A DNA stretch of 64,000 nt from Cherax quadricarinatus (taxonomy: Eukaryota > Arthropoda > Malacostraca > Decapoda > Parastacidae). Position 1 is the stretch's first letter; every line of letters starts with the position of its first letter. Position numbers and translations under genes: made by a program. Shown one piece after another: positions 1 to 10,396 of the stretch. The notes under the pieces were generated by a model, which did no database searches, was not told where the DNA came from, and saw only the letters and a program-made list of their open reading frames with translations. The stretch spans positions 29,587,944 to 29,651,943 of the forward strand of contig NC_091307.1 in the NCBI RefSeq assembly GCF_038502225.1, given 5' to 3'.

Positions 1-700
1 CAAACTCCTCTGCAAAGTTTGTGTATATTACATCTGCGTTTTGGTTGTCTTCCGTAACTCTGTCATAATGGTTCAGCAGCTGATATAGGCATGATCGTCC
101 CGCTCTAAAATCATGCTGGTTTGGGTTATGCAAATTGTGTTCCATGAAATTTGTAATCTGACATTAAATCACTCATTCGAAGATCTTTATGTGGGAAGTT
201 AGTGTTACTGGTCTGTAATTGTCAGCTAGTGCTCTACTACCTTCTTTATGCTAAGAAGCGATGTCTGCGCTCTTAAAGGTCTCTGGTATTTTACCTAGAT
301 CTTGACTCTTTCTCCAGAGAATACTACGGGTTCTTGCTTGTGGAACTCTGCACTTTTTAATAAACAGGTAATTCCATTAATCTGGTCCAGGTGCTGAGTG
401 GGCCTGTTTTTAATTTCTTTTCCGAATTCTATGGGATTAGTAGTAAGGTCAGTTAGTTGGTCTGCACAACCTTCCGATGGAATGAAAAAAGTTTCTGCAT
501 TTTCCACTGTTTTCATTTAGTAGGCTGCTGAACACTGACTCGTACTGTTTTATTACAATCTCGCTCATTTCTTGCTCGTCAGCATACGAGTCTCCTCTTA
601 TTAAGGGTCAAATTCTACAGGCAGTTCTTAGCTTGGATTTTGCGTATGAATAGAAATATTTCGAGTCTCTTCCTGGATGACCCTCTGTTTCCTTTATGCT
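1..700 (-). pseudogene. Group B non-LTR RT fragment (N-terminal RT part)
   Basis: Read on the minus strand, this matches the central part of the group B element at 48.1-49.1 kb. It holds a SKYFYSYAK-type linker near 640, an acidic YADEQEMSE stretch near 560, and a decayed HGFRAGRSC-type motif near 80-130. The frame is broken by several stops and shifts; the longest open piece (295-516) has 73 codons. The window edge cuts it inside the RT finger region. It is a dead retrotransposon ORF2 fragment whose product would have been a reverse transcriptase. Confidence 0.6.
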
Positions 701-1190
701 TCTTCTGTTTGGTACGACATCTAAAGTTTTTGTTCTAAATCACTGATCGCTCGGCTAAGACTATCTTCCCTTGGTTGTGACAAAGATCCTCCCCGACTTT
801 CAACATATGCGACTAATGTCCATCTGCACCGCGAAAGAAAAAATACAATATAAATTAGAAAGCTAAAAATGTATGTATGCAAATATAGAAATTCCCTTTG
901 GTCATACATCCGCCAACGCATAAAAAGACTAAGAAGGTAAAAAACAATGTCGAAATAATGAGTAACAAGAAAAGTCATAGGTCTAGCCTAGGCTACATTC
1001 CATGCAGCATTTTTATTTGTAAAGCCTATAAATGATACCTACAAGTAAGAACATCAGTCTGAGTAATGAAACTTAAGGTAATAAATCAGGTTGATAAAAT
1101 AAACGAGATAATCATGACAAATTTATTAGGTTAAAATAATGTTGTACAGGTCTACCACTTCTACACGTCATGCTAACATCCCTCCATTTC
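700..1190. other. AT-rich stretch, nothing recognised
   Basis: I see no coding signal, tandem repeat or known element. It separates two minus-strand group B-like fragments and may hold decayed ORF2 sequence too diverged to read. Confidence 0.4.
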
Positions 1191-1620
1191 CAGATCCGAC
1201 CGGTCGGTCGGAACCTAACTCGGACGTAAGTCGGGGAGGATCTGTACTTACATTTTAAGCAACTCTGTAACCCGTCTTTTGTACCATCTCCTATGCTTTC
1301 TATATCCGATTGTTTTTATGAGTTTCTTCACTGGTTCTGTATTCAGCTTCTCCATACACTGGCGAGGATTTGAAGTGCACATGACTGTTTCCCAGGATGT
1401 GTCTTATAGTTCTGGGTTTATTTTGTCCCAGTCAATTCTAGGGTTGAGATTAAACTTGCTGAACATCCCATTAGTCCTGTAATTCCCTAATCCTGAGTAT
1501 CTCTTTTGTACTCTATGATGATGTGGTTAGAATATATTGTTTTTGTGACTTATGTCTGATTAGTTCCTTGCCGTTTGTGAGTATCACATCCAGTGTATGC
1601 TCATTTTTAAGTGGGATCAG
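1190..1620 (-). pseudogene. Endonuclease C-terminal fragment of a group B-like element
   Basis: The minus strand near 1570-1620 encodes an ENEHTLDVILTNGKELIRH-like segment. This corresponds to the conserved NTLDFIFTNNEDLVR segment before the SDH motif of APE-type endonucleases in the other group B/B2 copies (23.5 and 47.8 kb). Downstream, 1260-1480 remains open for 50-60 codons with a WDQIN-like linker. The frame is broken. It lies in the same orientation as the fragment at 1-700 but on its 3' side, so the two are separate or rearranged copies. Confidence 0.4.
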
Positions 1621-1839
1621 TTATCTGTTGGTTCAATGGTAATAAAAACAGTGATAAAGATGATACTAATGAAGATGAAGATCATGGTATAATAGATGAC
1701 AATCACGAAAAATATGACGATGAAAACGAGGATCCTGTTGCTATAACTACAGGTAGGTAGTAACCCGCACTTGTTCCCCACTCATTAACACACACACACA
1801 CACACCCAACACCCTCCCACACACAAGGAAGGAAGGAAT

Positions 1840-2670
1840 AGAATCCGAACTGTCCTTGTTTGCAGACGATGTGAAATTGATGAGAAGAATTAAATCTGAC
1901 GAGGACCAGACAGAACTACAGAGGGATCTGGACAAATTGCAGGCCTAGTCCAGAAACTGGCTTCTGGAGTTCAACCCTATCAAATGCAGTCATGAAAACT
2001 GGGGAAGGGCAAAGACCACAGACGTAGTAGTCAAGGGGGAGAGAGCCTACAAACCTCACTCAAGAAAAAGGGTCTTGGTGTGTGTGTATAATACCAGGCA
2101 CATCTCCTGAGGCGCACATCAACCAAATAACTGCTGCAGCATACTGGCGCCTGGCAAACCTAAGAACAGCATTCCGACATCTAAATAAGGACTCATTCAA
2201 GACCCTGTACACTGTGTACGTTAGACCTATATTGGAATATGCAGTGCCAGTTTGGAACCCTCACCTAGCCAAGCATGTAAGGAAACTAAAGAAAGTGCAA
2301 AGGTTTGAAACAAGACTAGTCCCAAAGCTAAGGGATATGTTCCTACTGGAAGACAGAAGAGATAGGAGGGATATGATAACGACGTATAAAATACTGAGAG
2401 GTACAGACAAGGTGAACAGAGCCAAGATGTTCCAGAGATGGGACACAGCAACAAGGGGTCACAGTTGGAAGTTGAAGACTCAGAAGAATCACAGGGATGT
2501 TAGGAAGTATTTCTTCAGTCACAGAGTTGTCAGGAAGTGGAATAGCCTGGGTAGTGATGTAGTGGAGGCAGGATCCATACATAGCTTTAAGAAGAGGTAT
2601 GATAAAGCTCACGGAGCGGGAAGAGTGAGCAGCGGCCAGTTGAAGAGGCGGGACCAGGAGCTGTGAATCG
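1840..2670 (+). pseudogene. Group C non-LTR RT, C-terminal half
   Basis: This begins in the RT catalytic region: an LSLFADDVKLMRR segment near 1855-1885 holds an intact FADD motif. It continues through the palm/thumb and the YVRPILEYAVPVWNP segment near 2215-2260. The best open frame is 2082-2666 (194 codons), ending at a natural stop after a [10 protein letters not shown] segment. A stop near 1947 and a small deletion near 2335 show it is dead. The 3' terminus is the group C end, a CGACCCC(T/C)GCA(G/A)CCACAACTAG-type sequence running into GAGTAC and then AC repeats. Confidence 0.75.
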
Positions 2671-2695
2671 ACCCCCGCAGCCACAACTAGGAGAG

Positions 2696-2714
2696 TACAC
2701 ACACACACGCACGC

Positions 2715-2788
<74 letters not shown>

Positions 2789-2825
2789 ACATTCTCTCTC
2801 TCACACATACATACATACATACATA

Positions 2826-2890
<65 letters not shown>
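2696..2890. repeat. Compound microsatellite (AC)n-(CT)n-(AC)n-(ATAC)n-(AC)n
   Basis: Short (AC) is followed by (CT)n at about 2718-2764, (AC)n to 2790, a CT/ATAC block, and (AC)n from about 2830 to 2889. It begins immediately at the 3' terminus of the group C element. Confidence 0.97.
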
Positions 2891-3194
2891 GGGGTGGGAT
2901 TGAAGATGAAGCTGTGAATGAACGTGTACTGGTATAGAGCCTCCAGCTTTAAGGGCAGCGCAGAGCAAACAACGAGAGAGAAGAACTTAGCTACCAGCTT
3001 TCCCTGGCCCCACGTTACCATGGAAACCTCACCACACACGTACATCCTAAATTTGTAAGTAAAACAGAAACGAAACGATAAACTTTGAAACACAGACTGT
3101 GTAGTGAATGAATAGATCATGGATTTTTATGTGGGAGGAAAAAAGTGATAGAGATGGATAAATGTTCAATCAGAAGCTAACAAGTTCCCTCAGG

Positions 3195-3655
3195 CAGTTC
3201 CTGGAGGATACCTAAAGGACGTTTGCTGGAGGTCAACGCCCACGCTGCCCTGTCCCAGACCTAAAGGATCACGACCTGATCATCCAAGCTGTTTCTGCTG
3301 GCCGCAAGCAATCCAACGTACGAACCACAGCCCGGCTGGTGAGGCATTGATTTGAGGAACTTGTCAAGCTGCCTCTTGAAGAGAGCCATAAGTTTGCTTA
3401 TACACAGAGGGAGGGCGTCGTTGAAGAGTTAGGGACCTCTGACATTCATCGAATTCTCATAGTGTACTCGTCGCGCCCTTGCTTTTTTATTGGAGGTATT
3501 TTGCATCGTCTGTCAAAGTTTACCATACGGAGTGATTTCACTGTTCAGGTTTGGGGTCAGTCCCTCCAGGATTTTTTAGGTGAAAATTATTATGTTCTTC
3601 CTCGCCTGTATTTAGAGGAACAGTTACAGTGACTTCAAGCGTTTATAGTTCCGAA
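3195..3655 (-). pseudogene. B2 element 3' fragment
   Basis: The minus strand encodes degraded C-terminal RT and the group B2 tail. This includes the region for FKRxLDKFLK...DQPG (about 3340-3390) and the SSNSLVDQ-type motif (about 3260-3310), followed by the GGGGCGTTGACC-like 3' UTR motif. Many stops are present. Similar solo 3' ends recur at 39.1, 41.2, 44.5, 44.9, 45.9 and 59.5 kb. Confidence 0.55.
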
Positions 3656-3669
3656 ACTTAACTAAATGT

Positions 3670-3729
3670 ATACCTAGCACCATGTTACCTAGCACCATGT
3701 TACCTAGCACCATGTTACCTAGCACCATG
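3670..3729. repeat. 15-bp tandem repeat, 4 copies
   Basis: Four nearly perfect copies of a TTACCTAGCACCATG unit lie just before the 5' region of the group A element at 3.8 kb. Confidence 0.9.
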
Positions 3730-3779
3730 GCTTGTTGTGGTGTTTTAGAATCTTAAGTTAAAGTGTTGAAGGAGATTCT

Positions 3780-4580
3780 ACTTCTTCAGGAGGAAAATAG
3801 GAGGCTAAAGCTTCGTCTAGATGGGTTTGGGAGTGTGAGATGGTTGTAGCTGGTGAGGAGGAAAAAGTTACCAGCAGTGGTTTGGAGAGTGGCAGCCGGT
3901 TTAAGTGGCAAGTGGTTCACAATTCAGGAAGAAGGATGACAAGGAAGGTTAATAAAGATGAAGTGAAGGTAGGAAATCGATTCTCTTTTCTCCAGGACGA
4001 GTGTACTTCAGAGGTTAGTGAGATTAAAGGTACCACTGAATCCCCTGCTTATCAAGGTAAGAATATTCTGATTGTGGGAGAGTCTCAGGTAAGATATATG
4101 GACCGTACTTTTTGTAACAGAGATAGAAAGGTCAGACAAAGGGTGCATCTCCCAGGAGCTGGTGTTGGTGACAAAGTCAGCAGGCTGGATAATATTGTCA
4201 GGCAATGGGAACAAGCCCATTATCTGTCTTAGTGCTGGTGGAAATGGCGTAAGGAATGGCAGGAGACAGGAGCTGCTGGATAAGTATAGGTCAGCCACAG
4301 ATGTAGTCAGGTCTAAAGGAGGGATCCCAATCATATGTAGCATCTTGCCTAGAAGGGGAGAGGGCAATGAATGGATGCCTAGGGCAATTGGTATAAATTG
4401 CCGGCTAGACAGGTACTGCAAGGAACTTGCAATCTCATTCATTGATAACGGACATATTCTATGGCAAACGTGATATGTATGCAAGGGATGCGGTTCATCT
4501 CTCTCGGGCTGGAGTGGTTGCATTGGCCAATTCGATTGAGGGAGTTATTGATGACATGTCTAGGACTTTAAACGGATAGA
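3780..4580 (+). pseudogene. Group A (CR1-like) ORF1 with SGNH/esterase-type domain
   Basis: A coiled-coil-like start (LLLQEENRRLKLRL near 3780) and a basic linker lead into an SGNH hydrolase-like fold. Block I reads ILIVGESQVRYMDR (usually GDSQ, so the nucleophile context is altered). Block III reads SAGGNGV (usually GGND), and the C-terminal block ARDAVHLSRAG keeps the D..H pair near 4485. Frames change near 4200 and 4470, so the protein is broken. CR1 retrotransposons are known to encode esterase-type ORF1 proteins; that match plus the downstream RT gives the assignment. It is cut off from its ORF2 by the insertion at 4.6-4.9 kb. Confidence 0.7.
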
Positions 4581-4601
4581 TTATAGAGGTATGGGGGTCG
4601 A

Positions 4602-4915
4602 TTATCAAATGGTATACAATACCGACAGGTTGGTAGATAAGACACACAGGCAACATTTAGGCAACTTTATTCCGAAACGTTTCGCCTACACAGTAGTCTT
4701 CTTCAGTCGAGTACAAAAAGTAGGCAGGAGCAGTAGAGATGTGAAGATGCTGTAATCAGTCCATCACCCTTAAAGTCGTAGATTTGAGGTTGTCAGTCCC
4801 TCAGCCTGGAGAAGTACTGTTCCAAAGTCTGGAACTAACTGAAGATCAAGCGACAGTGTTGAGACTTTAATATTGTCAGAAGGAGAGGTGCAGAGTAGTA
4901 GTAGTGAGAATGTAG
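4602..4915 (-). mobile_element. Hammerhead-bearing short element (Penelope-like LTR or retrozyme) inside group A
   Basis: This stretch, read on the minus strand, replaces the endonuclease and early RT part of the group A element. It contains a GAGGGACTGA motif, a hammerhead-like core (4673-4710), an AATAAAG downstream and a terminus with CTGTCGGTATTGTATACC. The last part matches the insertion at 14.1 kb, and the GAGGGACTGA region matches those at 16.1 and 23.8 kb. No protein-coding Penelope RT is present. It could be a solo pseudo-LTR of a Penelope-like element or a non-autonomous retrozyme. Confidence 0.6.
4673..4710 (-). ncRNA. Hammerhead-like ribozyme motif 1
   Basis: On the minus strand: CTGAAGA (fits CUGANGA), one extra A, stem II GACTAC/GTAGGC with one mismatch around a TGT loop, then GAAA. 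This is followed by ACGT as a minimal self-complementary stem III, and stem I TCGA/TCGG (one wobble). The extra A after the core and the very short stem III are deviations; short stem III is typical of type I hammerheads in Penelope-like elements, which may act as dimers. Confidence 0.55.
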
Positions 4916-5935
4916 CCAGTAAGGCTTTCGATAGAGTTCCACATCAGAGGCTATTGAGGAAAAGAAATTTTTTCCAGGGTCGAGGCATGGTTGACGAATA
5001 GGCAGCAGTGTGTTTGCATAAATGGGGAGAAATCAGAATGGGGGAACGTCACAAGCGGTGTTCCACAGGGGTCAGTGTTGGGTCCCTTGTTGTTCACAAT
5101 CTACATAAACGACATAGATGAGGGAATAAATAGCGACATAAGTAAATTTGCTGATGACACCAAAATAGGCCGTCCAATTCATTCTAATGAGGACATTAGA
5201 GCACTCCAGGATGATTTGAATAGACTCGTGCAGTGGTCGGAGAAGTGGCAAATGCAGTTTAATATAGACAAATGCAAAGTTCTAAATGTTGGAAAGGATA
5301 ATATCCATGCCACATATAAACTTAATAATGTAGATATTAATATAACTGATTGTGAAAAGGATTTAGGAGTTCTGGTTAGCAGTAACCTGAAACCAAGACA
5401 ACAGTGCACTAGTGTTCGCAATAAAGCTAACAAAATCCTTGGCTTCATATGAAGAAGCATAAATAATAGAAATGTTTAGGTTGTTCTTCAGTTCTATATA
5501 TCTTTGGTTAGGCCTCATTTAGATTATGCTGCACAGTTCTGGTCACCGTAATACAGAATGGGGAAGAGGATGACAAAGTTGATCCCATGTATCAGAAATC
5601 TTCCCTATGAGGATAGACTGAGGGCCCTGAATCTGCACTCTCTAGAAAGGCGTAGAATTAGGGGGGATATGATTGAGGTGTATAAATGGAAAATAGGAAT
5701 TAATAAAGGAGATGTAAATAGCGTGCTAAAAATATCTAACAGACAGGACTCGCATCAATGGCTTTAAATTGGAAAAATTCAGATTCAGGAAGGATATAGG
5801 AAAGCACTGGTTTGGTAATAGAGTTGTGGATGAGTGGAACAAACTCCCGAGTACCGTCATAGATGCTAAGACGTTGTGTAGTTTCAAAAATAGGTTGGAT
5901 AAATACATGAGTGGGTGGGGTGGGTGGGTGTGAAT
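4916..5935 (+). pseudogene. Group A (CR1-like) reverse transcriptase, C-terminal two-thirds
   Basis: The RT picks up at KAFDRVPHQRLL. It continues through the VTSGVPQGSVLGPLLF motif (about 5048-5095) and intact SKFADDTKIGR (about 5140-5170) in the longest open piece (4991-5452, 153 codons). The thumb follows (LVRPHLDYAAQFWSP near 5505-5545, broken by a stop), then LPYEDRLRALNLHSLERRR and the terminal KNRLDKYMSG near 5890. Stops near 4997, 5451, 5550 and 5766 split it. It is not functional, though it keeps the catalytic Asp pair. It is closest in sequence to the fragment at 16.7-17.1 kb. Confidence 0.8.
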
Positions 5936-6200
5936 TGGACCTGACTAGCTTGTGCTACTAGGCCGGATGCACTGCTCCTTCCTTAAGTGACGTGACTGAC
6001 CTCACTAGGACAAGGCATTGACTTAAGCTGGAGGGAGAATTGGAGCTGCCTCGCATAGACCAGTAGGCTTGTTGCAGTGTTCCTGCTTTCTCATGTTCTT
6101 ATGTGGGCAAATATTCTATTAGTGGGATGGATTTGTGAAGGACCTGCCTAGTATGGGCCAACAAGCCTGCTGCAGTGTTCCTCCTTTATGTTCTTATAAA
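5936..6200 (+). other. CR1-like 3' UTRs with terminal octamer
   Basis: The 3' UTR of group A ends near 6103 with a TTCTTATG octamer. It is followed directly by the 3' end of a related subfamily ending near 6197, also with a TTCTTAT end. Short octamer repeats at the 3' end are typical of CR1 elements. The same end is seen on the minus strand at 12781. Confidence 0.65.
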
Positions 6201-6209
6201 CAGTAGTTC

Positions 6210-6905
6210 TCTCTACGCTTTCCAGCTCAGCAATCTCGCCTGTCTTGAAGAGGGGCTTCCAGTATACAGCCGTATTCCAGGCTGGAGAGAACAAGCGACT
6301 TAAAAAGTATCACTGACTCAGCGTCTCTTGTCTTTAAACTTATAGTAATCTAGCCTAATATTTTTTCTTGCAGTACCAATGTTAACATTGTTGTGATCTT
6401 TGAATGTGAGATGAGATATGACACCATTGTTCCCAGGTCTCGCTCATGGGACTTCCACTATTAAATTATTTGAGTTTGTCGTATACTCGAAGCATTACAG
6501 TCTTTACTTCCTACATTCTTCCATAGCAGAGAAACTGAACTTGTCCAGTGGAAGACTTCCTTCGCATCTGATTAAAGATTCGCAGTCTTCTACGGGCACC
6601 ACTTTCATCAAGTCTGAGGTTATTAGCAGAGGAAGTAACTGTACTATGATTTGTCATTGTCAATGTGTGATAGAAGCATGAGAAACGGAAATAAGAAGAC
6701 TACCGTGCCTCGAGCAACAGAGCTTTTAACTGTGGCAGCCTCCGACATCACTTTTGTTACTATTACTCTCTGGGTTCTCTTTGTTAAATTAAATATCCAT
6801 CTGACCCCTTTCACAGTTATTTTCACACGCATTATGTGCATAATCATACCATGGTCACTAGGGAGCATTGAAATTTTGGTTAAAGCTGCACTCTTCAGGC
6901 ATTGT
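6210..6905 (-). pseudogene. B2 RT fragment
   Basis: Minus-strand segments match B2: KxGEIAELE near 6225-6260, SRLEYGC near 6275, and a VMSEAATVKSSVxRGTV stretch near 6700-6760 (the position of the VPQGTVLAP motif). Order and spacing fit one ORF2 copy with internal losses and shifts. Confidence 0.55.
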
Positions 6906-7113
6906 ACCTTATATACACCTTAGATTCAGTGCCAAATATGAAGTTGATTGGTTGAGGTTTAGCCTACAGCATTTGCGATTGAAATTTTGAAATATGTCTG
7001 TACTACTGAGTAGCGCAGCGCAGTGTTGTATTTACTGTATCTATGTACTCTGCAGCATTTATAAACATTAACTTTCTCTCTTTTCAGATACTCTGATTAC
7101 GTATATACTTTAC

Positions 7114-8380
7114 TACTGAGATGGCTACAATGTCAACGAGGAAAGCCACAGAACATGCATTGTTTGGCCATGACAGTGTTCTTCCAATGAACAAACTTCC
7201 GTCCAAAGGCGATATGTAAAGGAACTGCTGGTGATATAAATGTGATGAAGGAAAGTTTACTGATGTTTCAGTGATTATCAAGATAACAGCTAAGGATTGT
7301 TCTGAACTATGGCAGAAATCAATTGGAGACAAAGATTATTGCTATTCTCAGCCAGAAAACTATTGAGGAAAGTGAGAAAATTGTACAGTAGTGGAATAGA
7401 ACTTAATAAGACAAAAATGTCTCCATAAAAGCTACATTTCAGGAAGAAATGAACGAGTTGTTTGATATATGTAGTTGTTTGTCCTGCTGCCTCCTGTCAA
7501 GATGTAGGGTGCAAAATAAAAGTGTGTGACGGATGCCACCTGGTCTGCAATTGTAATGTGAAAGTTCCTAAACGTGAGGTACAGTTCCTCCTTGATCAGA
7601 GAGGCGATAAGATGAAAATTGGCTGTGTTGACATGACAGTAACTGGACAGTGACAGGAGCTGAAAAGAGTCATTATGATTTTAAAGTTAAGTGCTCCAAT
7701 GTGGGTCCACATGAAGCTGCAACATTATGTCACACACGGTCCAAAAAAAAAAGTCTTCCAGTTACTGCAATTTATAAGACATCTGAACAGTGAAGAAAAA
7801 AAAGATAGTAAAGACTGTCCAAAGAAATTCCTACGTTGCTCACAAAGATCAGCTGCTGCTTGGTATGTGCGCTGATGAAGACATGACTGAGACACAAAGC
7901 TGTCTCAATGATAAGAAAAATTTGAGAGAATCAGCAGACAGAAGAAAGTACTAAGAGCTATGATGAGGATGGAGAAGATTCTGCTATTGCTGTTGGCGAG
8001 GACTTGTTAATCTACACTGATGATGAGGATGAGTGAAGATGAAGAGAATGACAATGTGGCTCCTATTGTCAACACAAGAAAAATAGTGATTCCCAAACTA
8101 AAGTGGCAAGCAACGAACTATCATTCCATGATTGACTGGAAGACTGAACTCAAAACTGAGCCTCCTTTCACTGCTTCTCTATCAGATCAACAGGTTCTAA
8201 AAATTACAGAGACTCCACTCGAGGTGCCCAAGTGGCCAAACAACACTAAGCTTTTGAAAGAGGGATAAAACTGATGACTGAAGCTTGCACTGAAGTGACT
8301 GGACAGAAGTCAAGAGATTGATATATCAGGCAAAGAATATCTTCCAGGAAAGTGATGCCCAAGTTCTGCACCAAAAAAAG
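7114..8380 (+). pseudogene. Unidentified cysteine-rich protein pseudogene
   Basis: A coding-like stretch starts at MATMSTRKATEHALFGHD (7121). It passes through a QKTIEESEKIVQ and EEMNELFDICS region (7340-7480), then a cysteine-rich part with CHLVCNCNVKVPKREVQFLL and DQRGDKMKIGCVD (7530-7640). A lysine-rich part (7675-7875), an acidic stretch (EDSAIAVGEDLLIYTDDEDE near 7970) and a C-terminal KLKWQATNYHSMIDW segment (8095) follow. At least five stops or frameshifts break it. The alternation of cysteine-rich, acidic and Trp-containing blocks argues for a real former gene rather than chance. I cannot name a family; it could be a mobile-element or virus-like gene, or a processed copy of a host gene. 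Confidence 0.45.
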
Positions 8381-8384
8381 ACTT

Positions 8385-8880
8385 CACTTATAACTTGAAA
8401 TATTTTAAAATTAAATAGTTGATGACTGATATAACCCATGTACATTTGATTATACAATCTTCACAACCAAAAATGATACAAACCATGTACATCTGATTAT
8501 CCTGACAGCCAATAAATTATAACTAATTGTTTTCAATGGTGTATAATTTGACGAAAAGTCGATCGCGATGCTGCAGGGTAAATGGGCATGAAATGGTCTG
8601 AAATTTTGCACAGAAGTTTTTGACCATACAAATAATACTTGAAAAGTGCAGCTTGGCTCTCTAAAATTTATATTTTTTCAATGCTCCCAAATGATCACAC
8701 TTCTCGAAAGCTTTTGCCACAGTGTACACTACATCAGCATTTAGCTTGTCGAGGTATTGGCAGTGTTCTGAGTCTCATTCATGAAAAACTGGTTTGGGAC
8801 ATCGATCTGCAGAATGATGAGTGGGTCACTGAATATAAAGCCATACTTTGACTAAATATTTCAATCATTTACAAATATTT
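8385..8880. other. Stretch without recognised gene
   Basis: AT-rich. It follows the cysteine-rich pseudogene and may be its 3' flank. A short open stretch (8639-8851, 70 codons) has no recognisable motif. Confidence 0.35.
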
Positions 8881-8938
8881 ATGCCAAATCCAGGGAGAAA
8901 ACCATACTGGGTGTGGTTTTTCTCCTTGGATTTGGCAT
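8881..8938. repeat. Inverted repeat, ~25-bp arms
   Basis: ATGCCAAATCC at 8881 is matched in reverse by GGATTTGGCAT at 8928-8938. The arms continue about 25 bp with one mismatch and a single-base slip around a short loop. It may be a palindromic MITE remnant. Confidence 0.7.
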
Positions 8939-8987
8939 AGGAATTTAGTGATCACGTAACCACATTAGAAATACAATAGAAGTACAA

Positions 8988-9185
8988 GTGGTGACTTGTA
9001 CTTACCTCAGTGGTGACGTGTACTTAGCTCAGTGGTGACGTGTACATAGCTCAGTGGTGACGTGTACATAGCTCAGTGGTGACGTGTACATAGCTCAGTG
9101 GTGACGTGTACATAGCTCAGTGGTGACGTGTACATAGCTCAGTGGTGACGTGTACATAGCTCAGTGGTGACGTGTACATAGCTCT
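8988..9185. repeat. 22-bp minisatellite, 9 copies
   Basis: Unit GTGGTGACGTGTACATAGCTCA starts at 8988 and recurs every 22 bp to 9164. The first two copies differ slightly and a decayed partial copy follows at 9186. Confidence 0.93.
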
Positions 9186-9551
9186 GTGAAGACCTGTTTG
9201 CGCTCTCTCTACGAATTGAAGCAAGATGCCCTCCATCGAGCAACTTTACCAACAGCTTAAGGTCTCAGTAGTAGTACCAGTTCCTAGTAACCAGTTACCA
9301 GTAACCAGTGTACCAGTAGATGACTCGCTACCAACCGTCTGTGTGAATCATTTACTGTATTCATATTGCTGCTGACCATAGCAGGATTTCAAACACCCTC
9401 ACCCGTAGGCACTATGGGTCAGTCGAAGATAGGCAGCAGAGGGAGGCAGGTCGGATGTTGGCGCTTTCCATACTTCCCATTATATATTATACGTACTACC
9501 AGCCTATGTGAGTATTTTTACCCATCCACGTATCGAAAACCCACTTGACAA
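9186..9551. other. Flank of group A element, nothing recognised
   Basis: Contains short CCAGT/AACCAGT iterations near 9280-9320. This may include the 5' UTR of the group A copy starting at 9552. Confidence 0.35.
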
Positions 9552-10380
9552 ATGGTGGCAATGTATGTCGTCCCGACAAAGGAAGAATTGAGGATGGCAA
9601 AGACGGAGATTCGGCGACTGACCGAGGAAAACAAGAAGATTCGTAGTAGTCCTCCTGTTTTGACTCCTCAGGTCAAGAAAGGAAACTGGTCAGTGGCTGG
9701 ACAGCAGGGAACGAAGTTGACGATCAAGAAGACGAATGGAAAGGTAGAAACGATGAAGAAGAAAGAGACTGCCATGGAAACTGTTGTGGAAACATCTAAT
9801 ACATTTTCAGTGCTACCCGATGAATGAGAGTCGACTACTGGGAACGTCACGACGAACGACACCAAGGAAGGTAAGAATATTGTTGTTGTTGGGGATAGCC
9901 AAGTTAGGTATATGAATAGGGTGTTCTGCTTGAAGGACAGGAGTACGAGACAGAGGGTTTGCTTTCCTGGGGATGGGATGGAGGATATTGTTAGCCATCT
10001 GGATGACATCATGAGAGGTAATGGGAGCAATCCTATTATCTGTCTCAGTGCTGGAGGCAACGATGTTGGCAGATGTAGGAGTGAAGACCTGATTAGCAGG
10101 TATAGGTCAGCAATAGAAATAATTAGGAGGAAGGGTGGGAACCCTGTCATATGTGGTATTTTGCCAAGGAGAGGAGTTGGAAATGAATGGTTGTCCAGGG
10201 CAATTGGTGTCAATTGCTGGCTGGACAAATACTGTAAGGAAAATGTGGTAACATTCATTGACAACTGGGACCTCTTCTATGGCAGAAATGACATGTATGC
10301 CAGGGATGGGGGTTCACTTATCTAGGTCTGGGGTGGGAGCACTGGCAACTGCAGTGGAGGGAGCTGTTAGGACTTAAACT
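9552..10380 (+). pseudogene. Group A (CR1-like) ORF1 with SGNH/esterase-type domain
   Basis: The first frame (9552-9827) encodes a coiled-coil-like, lysine-rich N-terminus (ELRMAKTEIRRLTEENKK) and ends early. The second (9870-10325) encodes the SGNH-like domain: VVVGDSQVRYMNR keeps the GDS-type block I near 9890, and LSAGGNDVG keeps block III near 10045. RxAIGVNCWLDKYCK and MYARDGG follow. The D..H block is disrupted by a one-base insertion near 10310 that also ends the frame. It is less damaged than the copy at 3.8 kb. The same-strand ORF2 starts close downstream, as in a normal CR1 layout. Confidence 0.7.
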
Positions 10381-10396
10381 AGGAATAGTTAGTGGT

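Noticed and set aside
1640..1740. Acidic Asp/Glu-rich coding stretch
   Set aside because: Short, AT/GA-rich and without start, stop context or family motif; likely simple-sequence drift.
2587..3120. Minus-strand 177-codon frame
   Set aside because: It is made largely of (CV)n and (RE)n from the compound microsatellite plus antisense of group C.
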